NCBI RefSeq assembly: GCF_001039355.2
Contig: NW_019775799.1
Location: 64,001 to 124,000, forward strand
Source of the DNA: Lingula anatina
Lineage: Eukaryota; Brachiopoda; Lingulata; Lingulida; Lingulidae
DNA: 60,000 nt
Reading direction: 5' to 3'
Shown: positions 1 to 13,200 of the stretch, piece after piece
Layout: every line of letters begins with the position of its first letter
Position numbering within the stretch: the stretch's first letter is position 1
Position numbers and translations under genes: made by a program
The notes under the pieces: model-generated
What the model was told of the DNA's origin: nothing
What the model saw: the letters and a program-made list of their open reading frames with translations, nothing else
Databases searched by the model: none

Positions 1-25
1 TTCGGTAACGTTATGTAAAACAGGA
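1..25 (-). CDS. Possible start of the next integrin alpha exon
   Basis: An AG acceptor at 27-26 on the minus strand would open an exon running out of the window. It is phase-compatible with the donor at 134 and would read SPVLHNVTE. The pyrimidine tract is poor and the 25 bases give no family match, so this is a guess. The true exon may begin outside the window. Confidence 0.15.
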
Positions 26-133
26 CTGGTGTCACAGGTTTAGATATCGGTGGTAAGGCAGTAATCACATGAAAATCTTCCATTATAAAATCCATAAATT
101 AAATTTAGAACTACCTAATACAGTTTAAATAAC

Positions 134-1482
134 CTTGGAAGTGTACGTTTTCTGAAATCTATCATGTTTAAAACATCATCGTTTTTATAATCTATTTCAA
201 CTGACAGTATTTCCCGTCTCTCACCGAGGTAATCTGGGAGGCCGTGTCCGTTGTACATGAACCCAGCCCTGAGTGTTACGCAGAGATGTTCCTGGCCTCG
301 GTAAGAGCAGGTCTTCATTTCTGGGTGGAAATGGTCCAGATCAGCCGTCAGAGACGACGTCAGCATCACCACAGGTCTAGAGTACAGCAGCACCGCGGAG
401 TCAGCGGAGTTGGATCCTACTATAAGATCTAAAAGCAAACAAGATAGGTAAAGCAGGGAAGGCCTTACTGGGTCCACGCGCAAGTTGAATACTCATACTT
501 TAGGGGTAAAAGATTTCAGCTATTGTTAAAAAGTTTCATGCGCTGAACTTGAAATGCACCATTTCTACAAACCTTTATAGCGGTCCTTATTCACATCCAA
601 CCCCTTCCCGATAGCGCTTCCGAACGCTCTAAGACCCCTGTCTATGTCGGCAGCGGGGATCCTTTGGGCGGGCCTCCTCCTTAACCCAGCAGGGTGACCG
701 TGATATATATACACACAGCCCCTCATCTGATCTTCGTATGGTGCCCCGACTGCAATATCTGCATAAAAATCGTTAGAGAAATAACAAATTACTCTCACTG
801 AGAAGGATTGTGATAATTTTCATACAGGTGAGCTCTCTACCCAGAGTACAGTTAGCCAAAGTGTATCATTTTTATCTTAATGTGCGCTATCAAATTTCAG
901 ATCCATTTTCTGTTTAACTAAACCCTCTCGAGATTATCTTTCCTAGCAGTGTATCAGTTGAATATCTGTACTCTATATGAAATATTACTGCCTTGCTGCC
1001 ATTAACAAACCTCAAACCCGATGAAGTCTCCTGTGAAATCAGATATCGACACTGTTGGAGTGGCTTTATTCGTTTTTTTAAAGATGTAAATGTTTCTGTT
1101 GCTTTTTCATTGCCTGTCTTTTTGTTATAATTTAATGCCTTGACTGGTAAGATATCTGACAAACCTTGGAAGCCGTCCAGGTTGACATCTCCAATGGCAG
1201 CCAACGCGCTTCCAAACCTTGCTCCGGGCACATTAGAACCTGACAGTGGCTCAGCCAGTTGTTCCAGGACACCCTAGGAGATATGAACGTTTTATTTCAT
1301 CACGCTAGTCTTTTTATGAACTTTTAGTAGAAAAAAAATCGTCCATGACAAAGTGTCACAGAGGTCCACGTACCCCCGCTCTAAGCTACCCCCCCCCAAA
1401 AAAAAAAGAAAGAAAGAAACCAAGAAGAAATATGAAAAAAAAAAAATAAATACGAAATATATAACTAATTAAAATAAATTAA

Positions 1483-1539
<57 letters not shown>

Positions 1540-4500
1540 CCCCTCCAGTACAAATAATTACTCAAAGCACCACAGGCAAACAAAACATATTAGTGAGTTC
1601 AGACATGTCAGAAAACATACATGTAGATAAGATGATTAGGGATGATTCCCCGCGGCACCCGTGCCGCTTTACGCGTCATTTGGCACAAAACTCACAAGCA
1701 AGTTTACTCAAGTTTCCAAAGTTTGTTGTTTTGCATCATCTGTCAGCTTTCTCTTCAAACAGAATTTAATCTAAACAATCTTCAGGCTGAAGTAACAGTG
1801 ATATTTGACTCAAAGAACAGGTTTCGTGAACTAACTGGCAATATACTGTTTGTATGCCACACTTGGGTGTATTTGTTTGGGTGGGCCAGGCGGTATCTTT
1901 TCTGATATGCGGTCACATTTTCTTTTCTTTTGGGGCGCAAACTGAACCCAGTGCATCACGTGAGGACTTTTTCTGTGGAAAAAAATAATGTGTTCAGAAA
2001 AAAAAATATTGACGAGCTCCACCTCGCGTTTTTAACACATTAGAATATTTGAAAACAGTGCGCGTGAGTTTGTACCAAGGGTATGGGCGTTTTTTCTTTT
2101 TTTTTTCTCGTTAAATTTCAAGCCAAACTCACCAAGTCCTTATTGATGTACACGTAGACACGCCCCTCGTCTCCAGCCTGGGCGCTGTACATGGGGGCAC
2201 CCACCACGAGGTCACTCAGTCCATTTCCGGTTAGATCCACACCAAGGACTGCGGCACCGAAATTGGAACCGAACTGAAATAGCAAATGATTCGAATATTC
2301 TAAGCACATAACAGTAAGTTAAATTTTTAGAAAGATTATATAAGTAACATGACAATGAATGCCACGTGTCTTTATAAAAATGAGTTGTATCATGAAAAAA
2401 AAAAAACGCATTTATAATCTAACTGATTACATGTACATTCATTATGCTAACTCAATGGTGGATAGTAGAGGGAAAGCGGAAGGACCAGCTCCTCACCCCA
2501 ACCTCTTGGCTAATGATAATAATAATAATAATAGTAATATTTGTAACTATTACGAATGATCCTATTACCTGTTGGCCTTCTTTCTCTAACAACAGCCTAA
2601 ATGTGTTACTCCAGATATACACCTGAAATCACAGTGAAACAGAATAATCCACTTCAATATCACACAACATGAACATATACTAGATAGGAGTGACAACTGC
2701 TGTATGCCTAATTTAAACCCAAGACTATGCTAGAATATTATCCTTTATGCATTCAATAAAGCATATTCTTTATTACGCATATTTTCAAAGGACGACAGCA
2801 GACACAAATATTCCACAAAATGAACAAAAAGATACTGTGGCAATCGACAAAACACCACGCGTTTCCACTGATCAAACGAACAGCGACATTTCCAGTCTAG
2901 TGCAATATAGGGACCATTCCCAGACCCTATCGTACTAACTGTGGATCGAAATATCTCCAAGGGGGTCTCGCTAATTTGCAATCAACTTAAGCGGCTTAGA
3001 TGTCTGTCACGCCTACTGAAGCTGCCAGGGGGTAATTGATTATGGTTTACCTGAAAGCAATTTTGCGAGAAACCCCTCAGAGGTGGATTGATCCTGTCAG
3101 ATCGATCTAGGTATGGAAACCCAGTCACAGTCTAGTCTGGAATGCGCATGGTGATGATTCAACACGAGGTGAACATCATCCAATCAATATTTAATGAAAA
3201 GAAGTCCTATTTGTAGCAAATCTGTAGTTTATGTCATTAGCAGTAGAACTCGAACACTTAAACGCACGCACTTATTCAATTATGCCAGGGTTACTTAGGG
3301 TTAGTCGTGCTATTCGCTAAGCTGAATATAATTACGTCAAAAGGACAAGTCCGGACACGTTAATATTTAAGACAGCGGTGCACACGGGACAGGCTTGGGC
3401 AAGTCGATGGAAAATCTGTAAAGCGTGTTCCAACGATCAGAACTGCGTTTATAGATGTTCTTGTGTTGATCTTAGCAGTTTCTCTTAACAAATCCGTGGA
3501 AGTTTTCAGAAGTTTTTTTCGACGCAGCGACTGATTCTAATATGTTGAAGTCGTGTGTATGGGATAGGGCCTACACGCTGTAGAGGTGTGTTTAAGAATC
3601 AGTGCAAGAACATTGTAACACGGAGGTTTACGAGGGTGAACCGGGAGATCTGGAACTACTTGGCCACGTCTCTACTGCAGGCAATAAGACACATATTATA
3701 ACATACAGATAGTTTCAAGGGTTACAAGATCGTTTACTACAAGAACCATTTTTATATAGAAGAAGAAAACACGATTTGAATCAAATAGATGAGAAATTAA
3801 AAATTAAAAGAAAGGACGAGAGAGAGCGAGGGAGAGAGTCTGACCATATACTTCGTTATCCAGGTAAGCAAAGTCAACGAGTCATAATGACATCTGGTGT
3901 TTATCTGAATATAACGTGTCTACCTGGGTTTAAGAATTGGTGATATGATTACTTTTGTCTTATAAAATCGTTTTTTTTTATGCAGAATTTGGACCTATTT
4001 TTTTAAGACACGTTCTCTTGAAATAACGACACTTAATTTGTACCATGGCCGAAGAATAGTATAGAATGCATGAAGTATCAGGGGTATATGTGAAGAAAGC
4101 GTGTCACGAAAAATAATTTCTGAATATGGAACTCGTTGTCTTTTCCTATGGTAGTAGCAGTGATCACAATTTTACAAGAAAATCTTACGCGAAAAAGCTT
4201 AATTTTAGACCAAAAATTTTGTAACTTTTGATTTTTCTCGAGTCAAAGTGGACAAAAATAAACGGAATGCTGGACAATTAGTATATCAAAAAAAGACAAA
4301 ATGAAATTAAGCCTACCTTTCCTGTCAGCTTCATTCTTGGTGCTCCGGTGACGTAATTTAAGTTTCCCTGGGGGAAGAACTTTCCCGAGGATACAGCGTA
4401 CCCTAGGGCAAAAACGAAATATGAATGCATTTTATTCTATTCCCGCATTTTTCACATAATTCTATCATTCTGCGGCAAATGATTATTAATATAATAATAC

Positions 4501-5500
4501 GTTTTCATAGATCTATTTTAATATCGTCTTATCAATTAGTGACGTCAATCTGTTCACTCTCTCTCTCTTAAGTCTTTGAAATCATTATTATCATTATTAA
4601 CGGAAAAGACATCACCATCCCCTCACACCCAGGTGACAGTAAAAGACAATATTACAGACGTATGGTCTTACCAATGTAGCTATCGTTATCAAAGACCCGT
4701 GGATCTGGGATAAAGTTCTCACTGCGGCCTGTCTTGTCCACGTGAACAAGCCCTCCCAGCCAGTCGTACATTCCCACGGCACCCAGCAGCATGTTGCCGT
4801 CCTGGAGAAGGAGAACGACGTCACACATCTATACTAATGGGTATTTTCGGTTTGGAATATATATCTAAGTGATGGACCTTTTTTTCCTTCTCGGTTTGGA
4901 ATATATATCTAAGTGATGGACCTTTTTTTCCTTTTCGGTTTGGAATATATATCTGTAGTGAAGGACTTTTTTCCTTTTCGGTTTGGAATATATAAATTTA
5001 TAGTGATGGACTTTTTTCCTTTTCGGTTTGGAATATATAAATTTATAGCGAAGGACTTTTTCCTTTGCGGTTTGGAATATATATCTATAGTGATGGACCT
5101 TGTCCTGTTCGGTTTGAAAAACACGCCCATGAAATTAAGTTTGAAGGTTTTTTTTTCTTTTCATGTCTGTACATAAAAAAGTATACAACCCACCTTCATG
5201 TAATGTGCGGAGAAGCCTGCCTGACCCAAGGCGTAATAATACACCCCTTGCTGGGTGATCTGCTGGCTTAGCACCGTCATCGGGTGATGCTGCTTCACAC
5301 TGGAAAAGTCCAGGTTGTTGTTGATTGTGTAACACATTCCGTTCACTAGATAGTGGTTCCTGTATCTTTGGTCTTTCCACTGTGGTGCACAAATCTAGGG
5401 AAAAAACAAGAAGAAAGAGATCAATGACATAGTTGTAAAACGCAACCGTAGGAACAACAATCACAATCACTTACAAAAATTCCGGGGCACGATGTTTTTC

Positions 5501-5536
<36 letters not shown>

Positions 5537-6512
5537 TGTGTACGCGACCAAAAAATAATCTACTTTAAAACCATTTACACCAATAGCTGTCCATAAACTG
5601 TGTGCTCTCAGTGTCATTAAGAAGCGCACCTTATTTAAAGTCTACATTATTTTTACTCCCGACACTCTACCCTCCACCCCCGCCCTACCCCAGTCCTTAA
5701 CCTGCCCCAATTTTTTTTTTTTATTTTCACATTTTTCAAAGACAAATTTTCAAAACAAGTGGTTAATACTGGTCCCTACCACAACACTTGCATTGGGTCC
5801 GTTTTGATTATCTAATGCCAGACCTAAAAGCTGCTCCTCTTTCCTACTATAGTAATACAGCGGATGTTCTGTCTTGTGCCTGTTACCTGAAGAACAACAG
5901 AATTGAAGTACTGGAGCCTTATAGACATACAATACGGTCTAAATCTTAATAAAGCATATAAACAATATATCAGTTAATATTGGCAATTTCCTCTGTAATT
6001 AATCACAAGGATAGATCCTATCGTAAAATTATGAGAAAATTACAGTCCGTTTCAAGTTCTACATTTCTGTTACGATACGATTTTTTTTGCTACATCTGCC
6101 ACATTCATATAAAAGTCTAATCGCATTATAAGCTTTAATCAATAAATTAGTAATAAATGAATAAATAATAATAAATATTTTTTACGATTTTGTGTAAATA
6201 AGTACTACATAGAAATGTACCTCTACTGGTTAAAATTTATTTAGAGAAACACGATAATGTTTCTCCATGTTCTGACTTTTGGGAGCTACCAGCAGCCTCG
6301 GTTTGCATTCTAGTCCTACCAAGAAACGCATGCATTACCCTGAAATCGAGGTTATTGTTTGGAGGATGTAAACGTACCCTTGTTATCCAGCTTGACTTGC
6401 GAGCATCCGCGGGAAATAGTTCCGTTGATTTCACACTTATACAGGGCTCCGGGATTGAGGACCGATCTTTGGTATTTTGACTTGGAGTTAGGGGCCCCGG
6501 CCAGAACCCTGG

Positions 6513-6563
<51 letters not shown>

Positions 6564-7977
6564 GTAATAGTACATAAGTATATTAAGCATGGGTGTGAAG
6601 ATTGTATCCACAGGCTCTCTTTTCTTATACAAACAATAATCCTTAGATATATTAATACCAAATTATATTACAATTAAGGATTTGCACTTTTGAGAGGGGT
6701 GAAATCAAACGAGCAAAATGATATTATATTCTACCGTCATGATTAGCCTTTTGTTAATATCATTTTTTATTTAACATGAAAACACCTATTTTAACTTCAG
6801 AGTATAGACGACAGACACTGCAAGGAAAAAAGATACCTGTGTACTTTACATGTACAGTATGTTAATATATACATGTGTAAATGCTATAAATCCTATATAA
6901 TTTATTTGAATGATAAGATGTGTTTATTTGTGTTATTTTGATTTGATTAATCATTCTTTGCACTTTTTCCCCTCGCCCATACCCAAAACCAAACTGTCGC
7001 TTCTACGGCCCACTGTTTCAAACGCTCAGCATAAACATTTTTGCAAGTTAAGATGAGACATTTATCTCTAATCGGAACATTACATGCATAAAATGTTACA
7101 TAAAAATGTAGTCGTCAAACGCTTCTATTTTCTCATAAATTCGTTCAGTCCCAGACCTCGCATTTTTCCCGCGGCACTTGATCAATACCCCTTCAACTTG
7201 CGTCAGAAGTTTCATGCGTGAAAAATCGTTCAGCCAAGCGAAATGCCACCACGCCATCTCCTTCAATACTGCACCCCGGGAACTCTTTCACGATGGAACG
7301 TTAGACAGACAGTTTTCATTACCTTTTGGACCGAAATTTTTGGTCTACTGAAATCAGCAGTAGTCCGCTTAACTTTTATAATGTAACTTTTATAATGTAA
7401 CTTTCATGAACCTTTCTAATATTTTATTTAAGTACGTACTGCTGGTGTATTATGGGCGTGAACTGGTATTTTCGGGTAAAATCTACGACCAACTGTTATT
7501 TCGTAACTTCAGTCATAAAATCTACACAAGACTGCAACCCAAGAGACTCGCCCATCAGATCGACAGAAATGACCCTTGAGAGCGCCTATTGTTATCAAAC
7601 CGTTGGGTTTGTATGGCGAGATTGCTTTTTCGGGATGCAACACGTCACATAGTTGGATTATAAATATCAAAATCACCCTGATGGTTTCTTAAATCGATTT
7701 CTTTTGAAGATGGTGTGAATGTGCCCGCGGATCTTCTTCCAGCAGGGCTTGAAAGGGTCTCTTCACTTGGCTGTCATTTGTTGGAAGGTTGACCCCAGTC
7801 GCACTCTGAATTGTCAGTGCTAAAGACGAATTTGGACTTTTATATTGTGTTTCTTTATAATGACGCACTGCCTTGACTGGCGTGGTGAGTGGCGGTGATT
7901 CATGTGACAAAAAATTATTAATTTGTTGAATGGGGCGAAGGTTGAGTTACGCTGCCGTACCTGACACACTGATGTGT

Positions 7978-8013
<36 letters not shown>

Positions 8014-8654
8014 GAGTCTGGACATGAAAATAACAATAGCATTGGTGCGTCACGGACAAATGAGATCTCTACTGATATTAAAATGTCTTCATCACGTTGC
8101 TTTATCACGATTGCCTCGCAAATTTGCCAACTCGCCATCCTTGGAATGACGGGGATAGACACATGGTACAGATTCGGCGAAAAATCAAGTAAAATTATGT
8201 CAATATTCATGTCTTCCTTCTTATCATTGTTTGAACAGTTGTGTCAGCTGATGAATGAACGGACTTAAGGGCCTCTCTGTGGTGAAAATATTATATGGTG
8301 ATGACTAACAAAACCTTTTTGTTTTTTTCATTGTATTTCTTTTCATAGGAGCCGGAGCCGGGAGCAAGTGGGGGGGGGGGGGGGCGATACCTTCTCAATC
8401 TTTTTCAGATGTATCAGTCATGGGCAGAGGAACTACGGATCTGAGGAGAGTCACCTATCCCGTTATTTTTTACTTTTATTTTTGCTTCCTTGTTTGTGCA
8501 TCAACGATTTTGTACAGTCGTGCCAACTGATGACTGGACCAAATTACGGACCCTTTTTTGGAAATGTATCTTTTATTTGATATATAATTGTTTCATCTTT
8601 CGTTAGTCCACATTTTATATGATCACTCGTTAAGAGATAAACGGATATGCAAAA

Positions 8655-8685
<31 letters not shown>

Positions 8686-11600
8686 CACAAACAGGCGAAC
8701 CACTTTATATATTTTATACAGTAGCACCTCGTGTACCAACTTTCTCAGCGTTAGGAATTTCAAACAAAGCGACAGTTATGCGATTCAAGTATCGGCTTTG
8801 TGTCCGAAAACTGAAAAGAAAGTGATTAACGCGGCTTAAATTTCCCAATTAAACTCGACTCACTGCGGTCTACCTATAGGCTTTAAAAAAGACGAGGTCC
8901 AGGTTTGTTTACATTCGCTATAGGCTGTTTCCTTTAAATCACTTGTGACCTGGCAGTGAAGATGTGGAAGCAGATAAATTTATTAAAATAAACACACTTG
9001 TTGCGCCTTTTTACAAAGTATTGATTTGGACTAATATGCTTTATGTTTGAAGTAATATCCTATAATGCGTTTCTTAAATTTATTATCATACCAGTTAAGA
9101 GAAAACCCGCATATTTTTTTCAATTTTAAATGGATGTGCGAAACTACGAGGCAGCCACCATGTCATAAGATATTCTGTACATGTGCACAGATTGGTTATC
9201 AGAAGTTCCTTCAGGTAGAGATTGCAACATTCCAGATAACACAGAGTCGATGGGCCACTGACGGACCGTCATTAGCATCACTACTGGCCCACAGGTGGCA
9301 GCCACCCACGGCCCTTCACTCCAACTGCCCTCCACGTCCACGATCCTCCAAGCCCACGTCCCTCCACGTCCACGATCCTCCACACCCACGGCCCTCCACG
9401 TCCACGATCCTCCACACCCACGGCCCTCCACGTCCACGATCCTCCACTCCCACGGCCCTNTAGTTATGCGAAACCAATTCAAAATTCTATTTTTTTCTCT
9501 CGACTTTTAAAAATTTATAAAAATAAGATAGATCGATAGAGAGAGATAAATTTTCAGCAATTGCGTCCTCAATTTTTATACTTCTGATATTAAAAAAATG
9601 CTAAAGTTAAAACGTAGGTCTCAGTATACATTGTTGTAGGCCTATAACGACATAAATGTGGAATGTTAACCAAGCCGTCGACATAGTTAAGTGTGCGACT
9701 AAAACAACAAAACGATTTAACGAAAATACTTTAAAAAGTTCATGGGAGTTAAGTTCCCGGTTTGCGGACGTCCCCACTACAAAGGGCAGAATCTTACTCG
9801 CTCTCGGCACGTGCTGCACCGTGCCTGCTATATTGAGCAATTTAAATGGCAGCTAGTAGGTCTTGTGCTCCACGACACATGTACATGTATATATGTAACG
9901 CCCTGTGTCAATGGGTGTTTTTTTGGATCCATTGCAGTGTTATTGCAGTGGCATCCAGTACTATATACACAGTTATCCAGTAATATCCACTATTATCGTA
10001 GCGATATCCACTACTATATCCATTATTATCACAGTTATCCAGTAATATCCACTATTATCGTAGTGATATCCACTACTATATCCATTATTATCACAGTTAT
10101 CTAGTAACATCCACTATTATCGTAGTNGTTTCTTTTCTCTCGACTTTAAAAAATTTATAAAAATAAGATAGATCGATAGAGAGAGATAAATTTTCAGCAA
10201 TTGCGTCCTCGATTTTTATACTTCTGATATTAAAAAAATGCTAAAGTTAAAACGTAGGTCTCAGTATACATTGTTGTAGGCCTATAACGACATAAATGTG
10301 GAATGTTAACCAAGCCGTCGACATAGTTAAGTGTGCGACTAAAACAACAAAACGATTTAACGAAAATACTTTAAAAAGTTCATGGGAGTTAAGTTCCCGG
10401 TTTGCGGACGTCCCCACTACAAAGGGCAGAATCTTACTCGCTCTCGGCACGTGCTGCACCGTGCCTGCTATATTGAGCAATTTAAATGGCAGCTAGTAGT
10501 TCTTGTGCTGCACGACACATGTACATGTATATATGTAACGCCCTGTGTCAATGGGTGTTTTTTTTTATCCATTGCAGTGTTATTGCAGTGGCATCCAGTA
10601 CTATATACACAGTTATCCAGTAATATCCACTATTATCGTAGCGATATCCACTACTATATCCATTATTATCACAGTTATCCAGTAATATCCACTATTATCG
10701 TAGTGGTATCCACTACTATATCCATTATTATCACAGTTATCTAGTAACATCCACTATTATCGTAGTGGTATCCACTACTATATCCATTATTATCACAGTA
10801 ATCTGGTAATATCCACTATTATCGTAGTGGTATCCACTACTATATCCATTATTATCACAGTTATCCGGTAATATCCACTATTATCGTAGTGATATCCCCT
10901 ACTATATCCATTATTATCACAGTTATCCAGTAATATCCACTATTATCGTAGTGGTATCCACTACTATATCCATTATTATTATCACAGTTATCCAGTAATA
11001 TCCAATTTTATCGTAGTGATACCCACTACTATATCCATTATTATCACAGTTTTCCAGTAATATCCACTATTATCGTAGTGGTATCCACTACTATATCCAC
11101 TTTTATCAAAGTTATCTAGTAATATCCAATTTTATCGCAATGGTACCCAGTGCTATATCCCGTATTATCATAATTTTCCAGTACTATCCCATGAGTATCA
11201 AAATCTAAAGTCGAAGCAGATTTATGCAACAGCAGAAAGAATGGTAATGTTTGTGAAAAGTGCAATGCCGTGACCTTATTGAGTCTTACTGTGACCTTAC
11301 AGAGCGGTACTGTGGCCTTTGACATCTTAACGTTTGAAATGGGGCACGACCTTGTAGAAGAGTGCTTTTCCTCTCTAAAACCGTCATCTGAGAATATTCA
11401 ATACTCTCCAGTTATGTCAAAAATGTCACCTTCTTATAGGGTTATATATATAGATATCCCGTGGGGAAGTATTCCAGTGGGTAGGCCATATTTGACGCTC
11501 GGACTAGTTAGTCCCCTATTCTGAATAGGACCTATGAGTTTCATTCATCTGGGCTCTGAATTTCAGGGTGTTGTTTATATTGCAGGGTGACTTATGACCT

Positions 11601-13157
11601 TGGCACAAGTAGACCGACAACCAAATGTGGAACACATGTTGGCACAGTCGTATGATAGCTGACATATACGGTGCCACCGTGACTAATAATATACACTAAT
11701 AATACACACGTTAAAATAAACTTACACGAGCTCTGCCAGCACGCATGCCAATTAAGTATCTACGCACACAGACATATCATGCACGTCTACACACGCAAAC
11801 ACGCACACGCGTGGGTACGTATGCATACCTGCACACTAATCACACATACGCACGCACGCACGCACACACACACAAACACACATGTAGGCTACAGACACTG
11901 AATTTACGACACACTGTGGTGTGCATAGAATTTTGATTAAAAAGAAACGACATGCCACCCGACACAGATAATTCTGCACTGCCCATACCTATCAGGCAAA
12001 TATACTCACAAACCAACTAAAAAACACGCATGTGAATGAGCCCCTTAGAAAGAGCAACAAATCAAAACAGATGAGAAAAACTCAACAGGAAGAAATCGCG
12101 GGTCCTTTATATTACATGAGTTCATGGGCATATTTTTCCGCAGGTATCCGACATGAAAAAAAATCCCTGTACTGTATGTCCCCTGTGTCTTCTTTGTGGC
12201 TTTTCATGAAAATGTTAGCATCACAATTGCTTTCCATTCAGTTATAAATAAACTCCGTTTTGTCTACGTTTACTACAACAACAACACCAAATCAAGCCGA
12301 TTCATGCGAAATACAAAACTATCAGAGCACAGTTTACGTGCGTTTCCTCAGCAACAGGAGGCTAAGATCTTTTTCCTAGGCTCCACAATAAATCCATTGT
12401 GCAGTCGGAAGCCCTGTAAGATCTGTAACCGTAGTTTGATCCAATTTATGGGCCATTAGCCGTACTATTAATGGAGCGTCCAGCGGCTACAGAAGCCAAG
12501 ACCGTCCCAGGACCCCCGTTAGTAGCCTACACGCATTTGGACATTTACCCAAGTCATATTTTCTAGCTTCTAATCCTTCCAAATTCAGAACTTTAAAACT
12601 ATGTGCCCCCTCAAATGAAATAAGAATGGCCAGTCATTTTAAACTAAATATAAAACATTGAATTAAAAAACGGAATACAGTAGAACATCGTCTCCAAGTG
12701 CAGGAACGGGTGTAGCAATGGTTCGCGCGCGTGGGGAGTAAATTGCTTTTTTTTTTAGGAAAATCCATTTTGTGGGGTTAATCTCATAGAAAGTACATTT
12801 TACTTTAACAGCTTTTTCTCACTTAACGAAATATAGTGACTTTATTTTGTAAACTACTGTGGATTTAGACTGAATATCACGATAGAGGTATAGCAAATGA
12901 CTTGTCTTCAATACTAAGCCAGCTAAAATTTGGAGTAAAGTTATTAATGTGAAAAACGGACCCAAAATCGATTGTCTCTCCCTCTCTTATAACACCTGCA
13001 GTGGCGGTCATGACACCCCCCCCCCTTCGATTTCTGGTCACCTCTTGAAATTAGAATTTTGACTAGCTGAATCATAGTTCTAAACCGTACCAAATGGCAC
13101 CGTCCACCCCCTTAAATACCAACATTTTTCGAACCCTACAGTACGCCAAGTGTGTGT

Positions 13158-13200
<43 letters not shown>

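Noticed and set aside
9607-10744. Identical paired open frames (77 and 66 residues, and near-identical 120-residue frames) suggesting a duplicated small gene
   Set aside because: The duplication lies at a scaffold N, the frames have no homology and partly translate the satellite.
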